A DNA stretch of 64,000 nucleotides from CAZOVB01 sp964583095. Lineage in GTDB: Bacteria; Planctomycetota; Phycisphaerae; SM23-33. Positions 1 through 7,713 of the stretch are shown here, piece after piece. The DNA lies in the NCBI GenBank assembly GCA_964583095.1, contig CAZOVB010000006.1:58520-122519 (forward strand). The letters are read 5' to 3'. The stretch's first letter is position 1. The number at the start of each line of letters is the position of its first letter. A model generated the notes under the pieces. That model did not search any database. It worked only from the letters and a program-made list of their open reading frames with translations, and had not been told where the DNA came from. Both the position numbers and the translations under genes were made by a program.

Positions 1-1077
1 CAGGGCGATGATCTCACCGGCCACCGCCTGCTTGACTTCCGAGGTCTCCTTGCCCTGGACCTTGAAGAGGTGACCGATCTTGGCGCTTCTTCGGTCGTCG
101 CCGAGGTAGTAGGCGGTATCGCCGGTGGCCGTGCCCTGGAGCACCCGCACCCAGGCGAGCTTGCCCACGAACGGGTCGGAGGTAATCTTGAACGCCTGGG
201 CGATGAAGGGCTTTGACTCATCGGCCTGGAAGGCGATTTCTTCTGCGTCTTCCTCGGTGCCCTTCCGGGCCGGGCGGGGGTTCTTCACGTCGGCAGGGGA
301 GGGGAAGTAGTTGGCCACGGCGTCCAGCAGGGCGTTGATGCCGACTTCCTGCTTGGCCGAGGTGAAGAAGATCGGAATGACCGTTCCTTCGACCATCGCG
401 CCGGCAAAGGCCTGCCCGAGTCGCTCGACGGGGACTTCCTCGCCGCCGAGATAGGCTTCCATGAGTTCTTCATCGGCCTCGATGATGTTCTCGGTCAGTT
501 CGGTATGCGTGGCAGCGACATCGCCGAAGTCCGCATCGCCGCTCTCGCTGACGAAGCAGTCGATCACATCGCTTCCGCCCCCGGTGGGCAGGGTCATCGG
601 TTTGCAGGCCGAGCCGAACGTTTCGGTGATCTCCTCCAGCAGGCGGGGCAGATCCACGTTCTCCCCGTCGAGCTTGTTGACCACCAGGGCGATGGGCATC
701 TGCTCCTGCTGGGCGATATTGAACAGCCGCCGGGTATTGACCTCGATGCCGGCTGTGGCGGAGATGACCACCACCGCTACGTCGGTACCCGAGAGCGAGC
801 AGATCGCTCCGCCGATGAAGTCCGGGTATCCCGGGGAGTCGATCAGGTTGATGGTCTTCTTTGCGTGGTCGATGTGAATCGCCGAAGGCTCCACCGAGTG
901 CTGGCGGTCCTTCTCGATGTCGGTGTAGTCCAGCGTGCTGGTTTTGTCGTCCACCGAGCCCAGCCGTCCGGAGATGCCGGAGGTATGGAGGATGGCCTCG
1001 GCCAGGGTGGTCTTTCCCGCCCCGCCATGTCCGACCAGTGCAATGTTACGGAGATCCTGTGGTTTTGATGCCGGCAT
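1..1077 (-). CDS. Elongation factor G-like translational GTPase (N-terminal 359 residues, partial)
   Basis: This is the N-terminal part of a translation-factor GTPase of the EF-G family; the gene runs off the left edge in frame. The start is the ATG at 1077, giving MPASKPQDLRNIALVGHGG. The G1 P-loop is GHGGAGKTT, the G3 motif is DSPGYPD instead of the DTPGH of canonical EF-G, and the G4 motif is NKLD. The DSPGY and GHGGAGKT wording is typical of the EF-G-like branch that accompanies, rather than replaces, the main FusA. Domain II begins near residue 300. EF-G proteins bind the ribosome and drive translocation or recycling; which of these this paralogue does cannot be told from the fragment. 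It is transcribed away from the aldolase operon. Confidence 0.9.
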   Translation of the reverse strand, partial: MPASKPQDLRNIALVGHGGAGKTTLAEAILHTSGISGRLGSVDDKTSTLDYTDIEKDRQHSVEPSAIHIDHAKKTINLIDSPGYPDFIGGAICSLSGTDVAVVVISATAGIEVNTRRLFNIAQQEQMPIALVVNKLDGENVDLPRLLEEITETFGSACKPMTLPTGGGSDVIDCFVSESGDADFGDVAATHTELTENIIEADEELMEAYLGGEEVPVERLGQAFAGAMVEGTVIPIFFTSAKQEVGINALLDAVANYFPSPADVKNPRPARKGTEEDAEEIAFQADESKPFIAQAFKITSDPFVGKLAWVRVLQGTATGDTAYYLGDDRRSAKIGHLFKVQGKETSEVKQAVAGEIIAL

Positions 1078-1308
1078 ATGCGTCTGTCTCCCAAAGGCTG
1101 TTTCGATCTGCTGCGAGCGGTTGATCTGGGGCCCGGTTCTCAAGCCCTCCGCTCCATCCAGCGCAAGGCCGTTTAGTTTACCGCCTCGCAACGCGAGGGC
1201 AAGAGGAAATGCACGCGCCCGAGGGAAAACCGCCTGGCCGACCTTCGCCGTGCGCTGAGGACCACGGATGATCCGAACCAGGGACCCGGCGCCATCAAAA
1301 CGTTTTGC

Positions 1309-1336
1309 TTGACCTTGCAAGGCTCGCACGTAGACT
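1309..1336 (+). promoter_or_regulatory. Putative sigma70 promoter of the aldolase operon
   Basis: TTGACC at 1309-1314 and TAGACT at 1331-1336 are separated by 16 bases, and the aldolase ATG lies about 50 bases beyond the predicted start site. It lies in the 318-base gap (1078-1395) between the divergent EF-G-like and aldolase genes, where I see no other feature. Called by eye only. Confidence 0.4.
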
Positions 1337-1395
1337 ACGTGGCTTGTTTCCGCAAGAGTGTGTTTCTCGCTCCAGGGCAAAGCAGGAGTTTCCCC

Positions 1396-2274
1396 ATGCC
1401 GATTGTATCCGCCAAAGAGATGCTTCGCACCGCCGCTTCGGACAAATACTCCGTCGGCGCCTTCAACATCACCTGCCTCAACCAGATGGAAGCCGTCGTG
1501 GAAGAGGCCTGCGAAAAACGAAGCCCCGTGATCGTTCAGACCTCGGTCACCCCGGCCAGGTTTTTCCAGCCGGAAGTCCTCGCCGCTGCCTGCCGCGCCC
1601 TGGCCGAACAAGTCGATATCCCCGTCTGCCTCCACTTGGACCACTGCGACGAGGTGGACCTGTGCAAGCGGGCCGCCGACGCCGGCTACACCAATATCAT
1701 GATCGACGGATCGCAGTTGGACTTCGAGGGCAACATCGCCGCCACACGGGAGGTCGTGGACTACTGCCACAACCTCGGCGATATCAGCGTCGAGGGTGAA
1801 CTGGGCACCGTCAGCGGCGTGGAGGACCAGGTCCGGGTGGCCGAGGACGAGGCCCAGCTGTGCGACCCGGAAAAGACCGCCGAATTCGTCGAGCGGACCG
1901 GCGTGGATCTCTTCGCCCCGGCCATCGGAACCGCACACGGGGTCTACAAGACCGAGAATCCCAGGATCGACTTCGAGAGGTTCGAGAAGATCCAGCAACT
2001 TCTCAACGGCTCGGCCCAGCGGATCCCGCTGATCGTTCACGGCGGCACGGGGTTGAAGGAAGACGTCGTCGGCAGGCTTGTGGCCCTGGGCGGGGCGAAG
2101 TTCAACGTCTCGACCGACCTGAAGCACGCACTGATCGACGCAACCTACGAGTATATCAGCGCCCACCGAGAAGAGTACAACCCCGGCCGGGTGGACAAGG
2201 CCGTCCGCCAGGCCATCCGGGAGCGGATTTCGTATTGGATCGACCTTCTCGGCTCGGCCGGGAAGGTCCGGTAA
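1396..2274 (+). CDS. Class II fructose/tagatose-bisphosphate aldolase family protein
   Basis: A 292-residue zinc-dependent class II aldolase (FbaA/GatY/KbaY family). These enzymes cleave ketose bisphosphates to dihydroxyacetone phosphate plus an aldehyde in the cytoplasm. Visible landmarks: GAFNITCLNQ near the N-terminus, LHLDHCDE with the zinc His and catalytic Asp, VEGELGTVSG, AIGTAHGVYK, the phosphate- and metal-binding VHGGTGL, and FNVSTDLKHA. I chose the ATG at 1396, preceded by AGCAGGAG, over an open frame reaching 1309. The HAD phosphatase and sugar kinase follow 33 bases and about 800 bases downstream, so it probably acts on a sugar phosphorylated by that kinase. The exact substrate (fructose, tagatose or another ketose bisphosphate) cannot be decided from sequence. 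Confidence 0.9.
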   Translation: MPIVSAKEMLRTAASDKYSVGAFNITCLNQMEAVVEEACEKRSPVIVQTSVTPARFFQPEVLAAACRALAEQVDIPVCLHLDHCDEVDLCKRAADAGYTNIMIDGSQLDFEGNIAATREVVDYCHNLGDISVEGELGTVSGVEDQVRVAEDEAQLCDPEKTAEFVERTGVDLFAPAIGTAHGVYKTENPRIDFERFEKIQQLLNGSAQRIPLIVHGGTGLKEDVVGRLVALGGAKFNVSTDLKHALIDATYEYISAHREEYNPGRVDKAVRQAIRERISYWIDLLGSAGKVR

Positions 2275-2307
2275 TGCAAACACAGAGACAGAGGCAGGAG
2301 CCGCAGC

Positions 2308-3063
2308 ATGGCTGATATTCAGGCAGTATTCTTCGACCAGGACGGCGTAATCATCGACACCGAACGCGACGGTCACCGTGTGGCGTTCAACAAGGCCTTT
2401 GCGGAATTCGGCTTCGACGTGGAGTGGGACGTCCCGACCTACCACAAGCTGCTGCAGGTTGGCGGTGGCAAGGAGCGGATGCGCCATTACCTCAACACCG
2501 TGGGCTTCGGTAAGGAGGTCGCCGACCCGGATCAACTGATCGTGGATCTGCACAAGCGCAAGACGGATATCTTCATCGAGCTGATCGAAAGCGGCCAGCT
2601 GCCCCTTCGCCCGGGCGTACGCCGCCTGATGCACGAGATCAAGGACCAGGGCTGGACGCTGGCGATCTGCACTACCAGCAACGAGCGTGCAGCCAATGCG
2701 ATCAGCACCCGTGTCCTGGCCGATGTGAAGTTCGACTTCATCCTGGCCGGCGACGTGGTGGACAACAAGAAGCCCGATCCGGAAATCTACGAAATGGCCC
2801 TTGAGCGAACGGGCTTGACGGGTGAGCAGGTCGTGGTGATCGAAGACTCCCGCAACGGAGCCCTGGCCGCCAGGGGCGCCGGGGCCAACCTGGTGGTCAC
2901 CACCAACGGGTACACCGAACAGGAAGACGTGAGCATGGCCGACGTGGTGGTCAGTTGCCTCGGCGACCCCGAGGGCGAAAAAGGACAGCTTCGCCAGGGA
3001 CCCGAGGGCTTCAACCATGACGGCGTCCTGACCGCCGAGGATCTCAAGAAGGTTTTCGCCTGA
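2308..3063 (+). CDS. HAD-superfamily hydrolase, CbbY/beta-phosphoglucomutase-like
   Basis: A 251-residue haloacid-dehalogenase phosphatase of the subfamily with an alpha-helical cap. The nucleophile motif is FFDQDGVIID (DxDGV), motif II is the Thr/Ser of CTTSN, motif III is the Lys of DNKKPDPEIY, and motif IV is VVIEDSRNG. Family members dephosphorylate or isomerise sugar phosphates. The start at 2308 follows GGAGCCGCAGC and lies 33 bases after the aldolase stop; the kinase gene begins 19 bases after its own stop. The last 35 residues or so, after the motif IV region, form an extension I do not recognise. Its place between aldolase and kinase suggests it removes or remodels a phosphate in the same pathway. 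Confidence 0.88.
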   Translation: MADIQAVFFDQDGVIIDTERDGHRVAFNKAFAEFGFDVEWDVPTYHKLLQVGGGKERMRHYLNTVGFGKEVADPDQLIVDLHKRKTDIFIELIESGQLPLRPGVRRLMHEIKDQGWTLAICTTSNERAANAISTRVLADVKFDFILAGDVVDNKKPDPEIYEMALERTGLTGEQVVVIEDSRNGALAARGAGANLVVTTNGYTEQEDVSMADVVVSCLGDPEGEKGQLRQGPEGFNHDGVLTAEDLKKVFA

Positions 3064-3082
3064 AAGACCGGGAGCGCTTTCC

Positions 3083-4417
3083 ATGTCCACACCCCTGCAG
3101 GAACGACTGGCGTTTGACAGTGACAGGGACTTGGCCAAACTGATTGACGCCTATCAGCAGGAGAAGGTAATCCGGGTCGATACCGGCCTGGCCGAGCATT
3201 TCGCCGTAGCCCGGGCCAAAGAAGATCGTTTCGTCAACCACCCCCCGGTGCTGGCGATGTCCATCGGCGGTTCGAACACCAAGCTCATGCTGGCGCGGAT
3301 GGAGCAGGGCAGGGTGATCGCCTCCCGCGTTCGAACCCAGCCGAACCCTCCGGTATTGACCGACTGGCGCGAATACTTCGATACGCTGCTGATGGAAGAC
3401 CCGGTGATCCGCGGGTATCTGGCCGAGGATCCCAATGCACGCATCGGTCTTTCCCTGGCGGTTCCGATCGCCGACGGCGTTCCGTGGCATCCCAACAAGA
3501 TCGGTACGATCTCCGGGCTCGTCGCCCGCAGCCTGGAAGGCGACGTCTCCAGCTTCCATCTCAAGCGGAACCTCAAGGAGTACTTCGCCCAGCGGAACCT
3601 TCCCGACATCCCGGTCCACTACCAGGGCGATGCGGTGATCGCCCACCTGGGCGGGGTCGCCCTGACGCCCCTGGGCCCGGACGAACAGACCATGCTGCTG
3701 GTCTGCGGAACGGGCATGGCCTGCGCCGATGAGGGCAACTTCGTCCTGGTCGCCACCACGGCCATCGTGGATGGAGACGGCGAGCTCTACGACCTGGACC
3801 AGATGGAAGGCGGCCAGTACCAGTACCTCTTTGCCGGTAAGGGGCTCTTTGGCATGATGCGCCGGGCCATCGCGTTGGAACTTCTCGATGCCGGGTCGGT
3901 CCTGCGCAACCTGGACCTCGATATGTACTTTGCGTCGGTGGCGGATTCGCGAACCGTGGTAGAGCTCTGGGAAAGCTCGCTGCCCGGGGCCGGGCCGGTC
4001 GGCAAGGCGGCCGAAATCCGCCGGCGCATTTCTCCCCAGGCCTTTGAGCGTCTGACCTGGATCGCTACCCAGCTTGTCCAGCGCGGAATCGGCGTCCTGA
4101 GCAACTGCACCCTTTCCACGGCAAGCTGGTTGGGACCGGCTCCGGATGGGCAGGGAGCCAGGCTCTTCGTCGAGGGCTCCATGGCCCTGCACGAGCCGAT
4201 CATCTCCCGCGTGATGGCCGATGTCCGGCGCCGCTGCCGGAGAAGCCCCGTCTTTGACGAAAAAGGCGTGCACCGGCCCCTGCCCCCCAGGCCTCAACTG
4301 GATGCCCTGAAGGTCTATCCGGAAGAGGGGGTAAGCCAGGACGAGGTCGCCAAGGCCGACCTGACCACCGTCGGCGCCCTGGCCATGGGGATCGCCGAGG
4401 CTCTGCTTGGGCGTTGA
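3083..4417 (+). CDS. Hexokinase-fold sugar kinase
   Basis: A 444-residue ASKHA-fold kinase with a hexokinase-type layout. The phosphate-1 loop reads SIGGSNTKLM near residue 75, where the usual LDLGGTN Asp is Ser. The catalytic-Asp region is YQGDAVIAHL, phosphate-2 is LVCGTGMACA, and the adenosine motif is LFVEGSMALHEP, which resembles the DGSxYxxHP of eukaryotic-type hexokinases. It should transfer phosphate from ATP to a sugar in the cytoplasm. It sits in a tight run after aldolase and HAD genes, and the two paralogous unknown proteins follow. The sugar is unknown; the altered phosphate-1 Asp is a reason for caution about full activity. Confidence 0.75.
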   Translation: MSTPLQERLAFDSDRDLAKLIDAYQQEKVIRVDTGLAEHFAVARAKEDRFVNHPPVLAMSIGGSNTKLMLARMEQGRVIASRVRTQPNPPVLTDWREYFDTLLMEDPVIRGYLAEDPNARIGLSLAVPIADGVPWHPNKIGTISGLVARSLEGDVSSFHLKRNLKEYFAQRNLPDIPVHYQGDAVIAHLGGVALTPLGPDEQTMLLVCGTGMACADEGNFVLVATTAIVDGDGELYDLDQMEGGQYQYLFAGKGLFGMMRRAIALELLDAGSVLRNLDLDMYFASVADSRTVVELWESSLPGAGPVGKAAEIRRRISPQAFERLTWIATQLVQRGIGVLSNCTLSTASWLGPAPDGQGARLFVEGSMALHEPIISRVMADVRRRCRRSPVFDEKGVHRPLPPRPQLDALKVYPEEGVSQDEVAKADLTTVGALAMGIAEALLGR

Positions 4418-4497
4418 CAAGAGGCGGATGGGGCGGTACATCATCTGACCAACCCGGACGTTCCTGTATCCTTGTAACCCCCATACCCGAGGTCCAC

Positions 4498-5466
4498 ATG
4501 CCCCGTTTCTTCTGCGACCAGAGCTTCTGGAACCAGCCCATTTCCTCTGATGCCCGGATCGACCCCCGCAGCGACGAATACATCCGCGACATGGATGCCA
4601 AATTTGGCTCGATCCATGTAAACATGTACGAGTACACAATTCCGGTCTACTACGCAAAGCCCGACACGCCGCGCCGGAAGGTCCGGCAGAAACCGCCCAG
4701 ATCGGGGAAGACCGGGGATCTGCTCCAGCGCGAAAGCAGGTATCGGCAACATCCGAAGTTCGCAGCCTCCCTGGTGCCCATCCCGGAAGGGGCCAGGCCC
4801 GACGGGGCCGACGATGGACACATGGCCATCGTGGACTGGGACAGCAAGACCGCCTGGGACATGTGGCGATGTCGCCTCGCCGAGGACGGCCAGTTCGAGT
4901 CTTCCACCGGCATGGTCTACTCCCTGGAAAGCGATGGCGTGTGGAAGCGAGAGGATTTCCCGATCCAGAACGGCGAGAGCATGCATTTTTACGGCCCCAG
5001 CCGGGCCGCCGGCGTCCCCGCCATTGCCGGGCTGATCCTCCACGATGAAATCCAGGCCGGGAAGATCGAACATAAGCTGGCCTTTGCGTCCTTCTCCAAC
5101 AAGGTTCAGGCCCATACCTACCCCGCGACGTGGACCGACGGAGGTTGGCCCGACGGGATGCCCGAGGGCTGCGTGATGCAACTGGACCCGGAGCTGGACC
5201 TGGACGGATTCGAACTGAGCCCGGGGGCACGGACCATCGCCCGGGCCATGCAGCGATATGGAGCGGTGAATGTCGACGGTGCCCGCGGAAACGTGCTCTA
5301 TGCCGAGGGCGTCGAGGACGACCCGAATCGCCGTTGGACGGGTCTGCTGGACAAGGACGACCTGCGCTGCATTCCGTTGGAGCACTACCGGATTCTCAAG
5401 ATCGAAAACGTCGTCGCCGAGGGCGATTCCTTCTGGCACAAGCGCCGCATGCGAGGTGAAAAATGA
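4498..5466 (+). CDS. Conserved protein of unassigned function, tandem paralogue 1 (FWNQPI family)
   Basis: A 322-residue protein without signal peptide or membrane segment. Recognisable blocks: SFWNQPI near the N-terminus, IDPRSDEYI, EYTIPVYYA, a DGHMAIVDWDSKTAWDMW block, PSRAAGVPAIAGLI, IEHKLAFASF, and PEGCVMQLDPELDLD. These blocks recall a family of proteins of unknown function that I remember from Actinobacteria and other phyla, where the protein is often secreted; here it appears cytoplasmic. The ATG at 4498 after CGAGGT is preferred over an upstream in-frame start at 4414. Its stop overlaps the next start by four bases (ATGA), and the next gene is its close paralogue, so the pair is co-translated and arose by tandem duplication. 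Confidence 0.72.
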   Translation: MPRFFCDQSFWNQPISSDARIDPRSDEYIRDMDAKFGSIHVNMYEYTIPVYYAKPDTPRRKVRQKPPRSGKTGDLLQRESRYRQHPKFAASLVPIPEGARPDGADDGHMAIVDWDSKTAWDMWRCRLAEDGQFESSTGMVYSLESDGVWKREDFPIQNGESMHFYGPSRAAGVPAIAGLILHDEIQAGKIEHKLAFASFSNKVQAHTYPATWTDGGWPDGMPEGCVMQLDPELDLDGFELSPGARTIARAMQRYGAVNVDGARGNVLYAEGVEDDPNRRWTGLLDKDDLRCIPLEHYRILKIENVVAEGDSFWHKRRMRGEK

Positions 5467-6446
5467 GCGCGAAGAGATTCTTCAGCGACCGGAGCTACTG
5501 GAATCAGCCCATCGGGGACAATCCGGCGATCGACCCGCGCAGCGATGAACTCATCGCGATGATGGAGGGGCCCATTGAAGAAGGCTTCGGGCCCATGCAC
5601 ATCAACATTAAAGAGTACACCATTCCGGTCTACTACGCCGACGAGAACACGCCTCTGCGAAAGGTTCACCAACGGCCCCCCAGCCTCGAGCGGGGCGACC
5701 ACGAGCGCGCTCGCGCCCATCGATTCCGCCGGCACCCGGACTTTGCCGATTCCCTGGTCCCGATCCCCGAAGGCGCTTTGCCGGACCCGGCCCGGGATTC
5801 TCACCTGGCCATCGTGGACTGGAAACGCCGCATGGCCTGGGACACCTGGGCCTGTCACCTGCGCGAGGATGGCGAGTACGAGTCCTATACCGGCATGGTT
5901 TACAGCCTGGATGATGAGGGCATCTGGAGTTATGAAGACTTCCCGGCCCAGAACGGCGACAGCATTCACTGGCACGGTCCGAGCCGGGCGGCCGGGGTTC
6001 CGGCCATTGCCGGGCTGATCCTGCTGGATGAAGTCAAGGCAGGGCGGATCGAGCACAAGCTGGCCTTTGCAAGCTGGGCCAACGCGCTGGGGCAGCATGT
6101 ATACCCGGCCGCTTGGACCGATGGCTTCCGGGAGGACGGCCTGCCCGAAGGAGCGACGCTGCAACTGGATCCGGATCTGGATCTGGACGCGTTTGATCTG
6201 TCCGGCGGGGCGAGGATCGTCGCACGGGCCCTTCAGGAATATGGCTGTGTGGACGTGGACAACGCCCGCGCCAACACCCTTTATGCAGAGGGGTTACAAT
6301 TCAGGCAGGAAAGCTGGGAATCCCTGCTGGATTCTGAGGACCTGCGCAGGATCCCTCTGAAGCACTACCGGGTGCTGAAACTGGAGAACATCATTTACAA
6401 GGGAGACGGAGGTTTTCCCGGTCCGGGGAACCAGAAAAGGGGTTGA
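5463..6446 (+). CDS. Conserved protein of unassigned function, tandem paralogue 2 (FWNQPI family)
   Basis: A 327-residue paralogue of the preceding gene, alike over its whole length: SYWNQPI, IDPRSDELI, EYTIPVYYA, DSHLAIVDWKRRMAWDTW, PSRAAGVPAIAGLI, IEHKLAFASW and PEGATLQLDPDLDLD. The spacer between the first and second blocks is slightly longer, and the tail (PGPGNQKRG) differs. There is no signal peptide. It starts at 5463, inside the ATGA overlap with the stop of copy 1. Two retained copies in one operon suggest a heteromeric complex or two related substrates; neither can be shown here. Position after a sugar kinase and aldolase suggests carbohydrate-related work. Confidence 0.72.
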   Translation: MSAKRFFSDRSYWNQPIGDNPAIDPRSDELIAMMEGPIEEGFGPMHINIKEYTIPVYYADENTPLRKVHQRPPSLERGDHERARAHRFRRHPDFADSLVPIPEGALPDPARDSHLAIVDWKRRMAWDTWACHLREDGEYESYTGMVYSLDDEGIWSYEDFPAQNGDSIHWHGPSRAAGVPAIAGLILLDEVKAGRIEHKLAFASWANALGQHVYPAAWTDGFREDGLPEGATLQLDPDLDLDAFDLSGGARIVARALQEYGCVDVDNARANTLYAEGLQFRQESWESLLDSEDLRRIPLKHYRVLKLENIIYKGDGGFPGPGNQKRG

Positions 6447-6535
6447 AACGTTATAATGACGGTCGACAGAAGTTGGCGGATTCCTTGTAAGATGGTTCAA
6501 TCGTTTTAATCATGCCCCGAATCAGGAGCACCACC

Positions 6536-7702
6536 ATGCTACGACACCGATGCCGCGGACCGATCTGGATCCTTGCCGCAATCGCGTTGACGGCTTCAAC
6601 CGCCTTGGCCCAGGAGGCCCGGTGGGAGAAAATCTCCGATACCCTCACAGAGCAGGCCCCGGGCTACAGCGACCTGATCCCGGGGGGAAGGAGAGTCGGC
6701 GGGATTGCCGTCGACCGTCACAGCGGCGACCTCTTTGCCTGCCTTAACGGCCCGCCGTTTGGCGTATGGAAGAGCACCGACATGGGCAAGACCTGGACCC
6801 GCCTGGACGACGGGGATGTCGTGGGAGGCTGGACCCGGAGCAAGGCGATCTGCTTTGATCCTGCCGTGTCGGGGCGGATGGCTTTCTTCCGCGTTTTCCC
6901 CCCGCCGGGAAAGAACGAGGATGACAAGGTCAAGTCCAGCTTCACCCTCGACGGCGGAAAGACCTGGACCCACATGACCCACAACGAGTACGTCTATGCC
7001 GGGGGCGGATGGGTCCACGGCATGGTCGACTGGTCCGAGGAAGGGCCCCAGGCCGTCATCGCACAAAGCCGCGCCAAGGGCACGCTTTACTACAGCCTCG
7101 ACGGGGGAAAGGAATGGACCGACACCAAGATCCCCGGCGTGCTTTACGGTTCTCTTTCGGTCAAGCGGGCACGCGAATTAATGGCCGGCGGCCAGGCGGA
7201 CCGACGTCTGAAGCTGGAACTGACCTACGGCTACGGCCTGGTCGACGGCGTGCTGCTCGTGGCCGGCAACGAAGGCATCCGCCGAAGCACCGACCAGGGC
7301 AAAACCTTCCAGACGGTTTCCGACGAGATCGTGACCGTGGAATGCCCTGTCCGGCTGGGCAAGAGACTCTACTGGCTCAGCGAAAAAGGCGTCATCATCT
7401 CCGACGACCAGGGCAAAACCTGGTCGCTGCTGGGAACCGGAATCTCCGGCTCTGCCAAGGGGCCGATTTTCGGCACGACGGCCGAGGAGATGCTCGTCGT
7501 CACCGACAAGGGCGTCTTCAAGACCACCGACGCAGCCAAGACCTGGAAGAAAGTCAGCGACCTGTTCTGGGTTCCGGATACCTACAAAGCCCGGTTCGAA
7601 CAAGTCCTTCGCCGACATGACTACGCCTGGGACCCCCAGCGGAACATTCTTTACGTTTCCGGTCTGGCGGCCTCGGTTTACAAAAAACAGCTTGAGCAAT
7701 GA
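6536..7702 (+). CDS. Secreted Asp-box (BNR/sortilin-like) beta-propeller protein
   Basis: A 388-residue exported protein. A signal peptide is clear: basic start, hydrophobic WILAAIALTASTALA, then QEA. The mature part carries Asp-box repeats (S/T-x-D-x-G-x-T-W): STDMGKTW, TLDGGKTW, SLDGGKEW, STDQGKTF, SDDQGKTW and a weaker TTDAAKTW, the signature of six- to ten-bladed propellers such as sialidases, photosystem assembly factors and sortilin-like domains. No sialidase FRIP motif or catalytic set is seen, so a binding or assembly role is more likely than hydrolysis. The ATG at 6536 follows AGGAG; an upstream ATG at 6512 lacks one. A TATAAT at 6452-6457 could be its -10. The next exported propeller gene overlaps or follows within 11 bases. 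Confidence 0.8.
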   Translation: MLRHRCRGPIWILAAIALTASTALAQEARWEKISDTLTEQAPGYSDLIPGGRRVGGIAVDRHSGDLFACLNGPPFGVWKSTDMGKTWTRLDDGDVVGGWTRSKAICFDPAVSGRMAFFRVFPPPGKNEDDKVKSSFTLDGGKTWTHMTHNEYVYAGGGWVHGMVDWSEEGPQAVIAQSRAKGTLYYSLDGGKEWTDTKIPGVLYGSLSVKRARELMAGGQADRRLKLELTYGYGLVDGVLLVAGNEGIRRSTDQGKTFQTVSDEIVTVECPVRLGKRLYWLSEKGVIISDDQGKTWSLLGTGISGSAKGPIFGTTAEEMLVVTDKGVFKTTDAAKTWKKVSDLFWVPDTYKARFEQVLRRHDYAWDPQRNILYVSGLAASVYKKQLEQ

Positions 7703-7713
7703 GGAGACTCCCG

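Noticed and set aside
3044..5230. Long minus-strand open frame across the kinase and first FWNQPI gene
   Set aside because: Low-complexity Arg/Gly/Pro composition, no start signal, and no homology; a shadow of the plus-strand genes.
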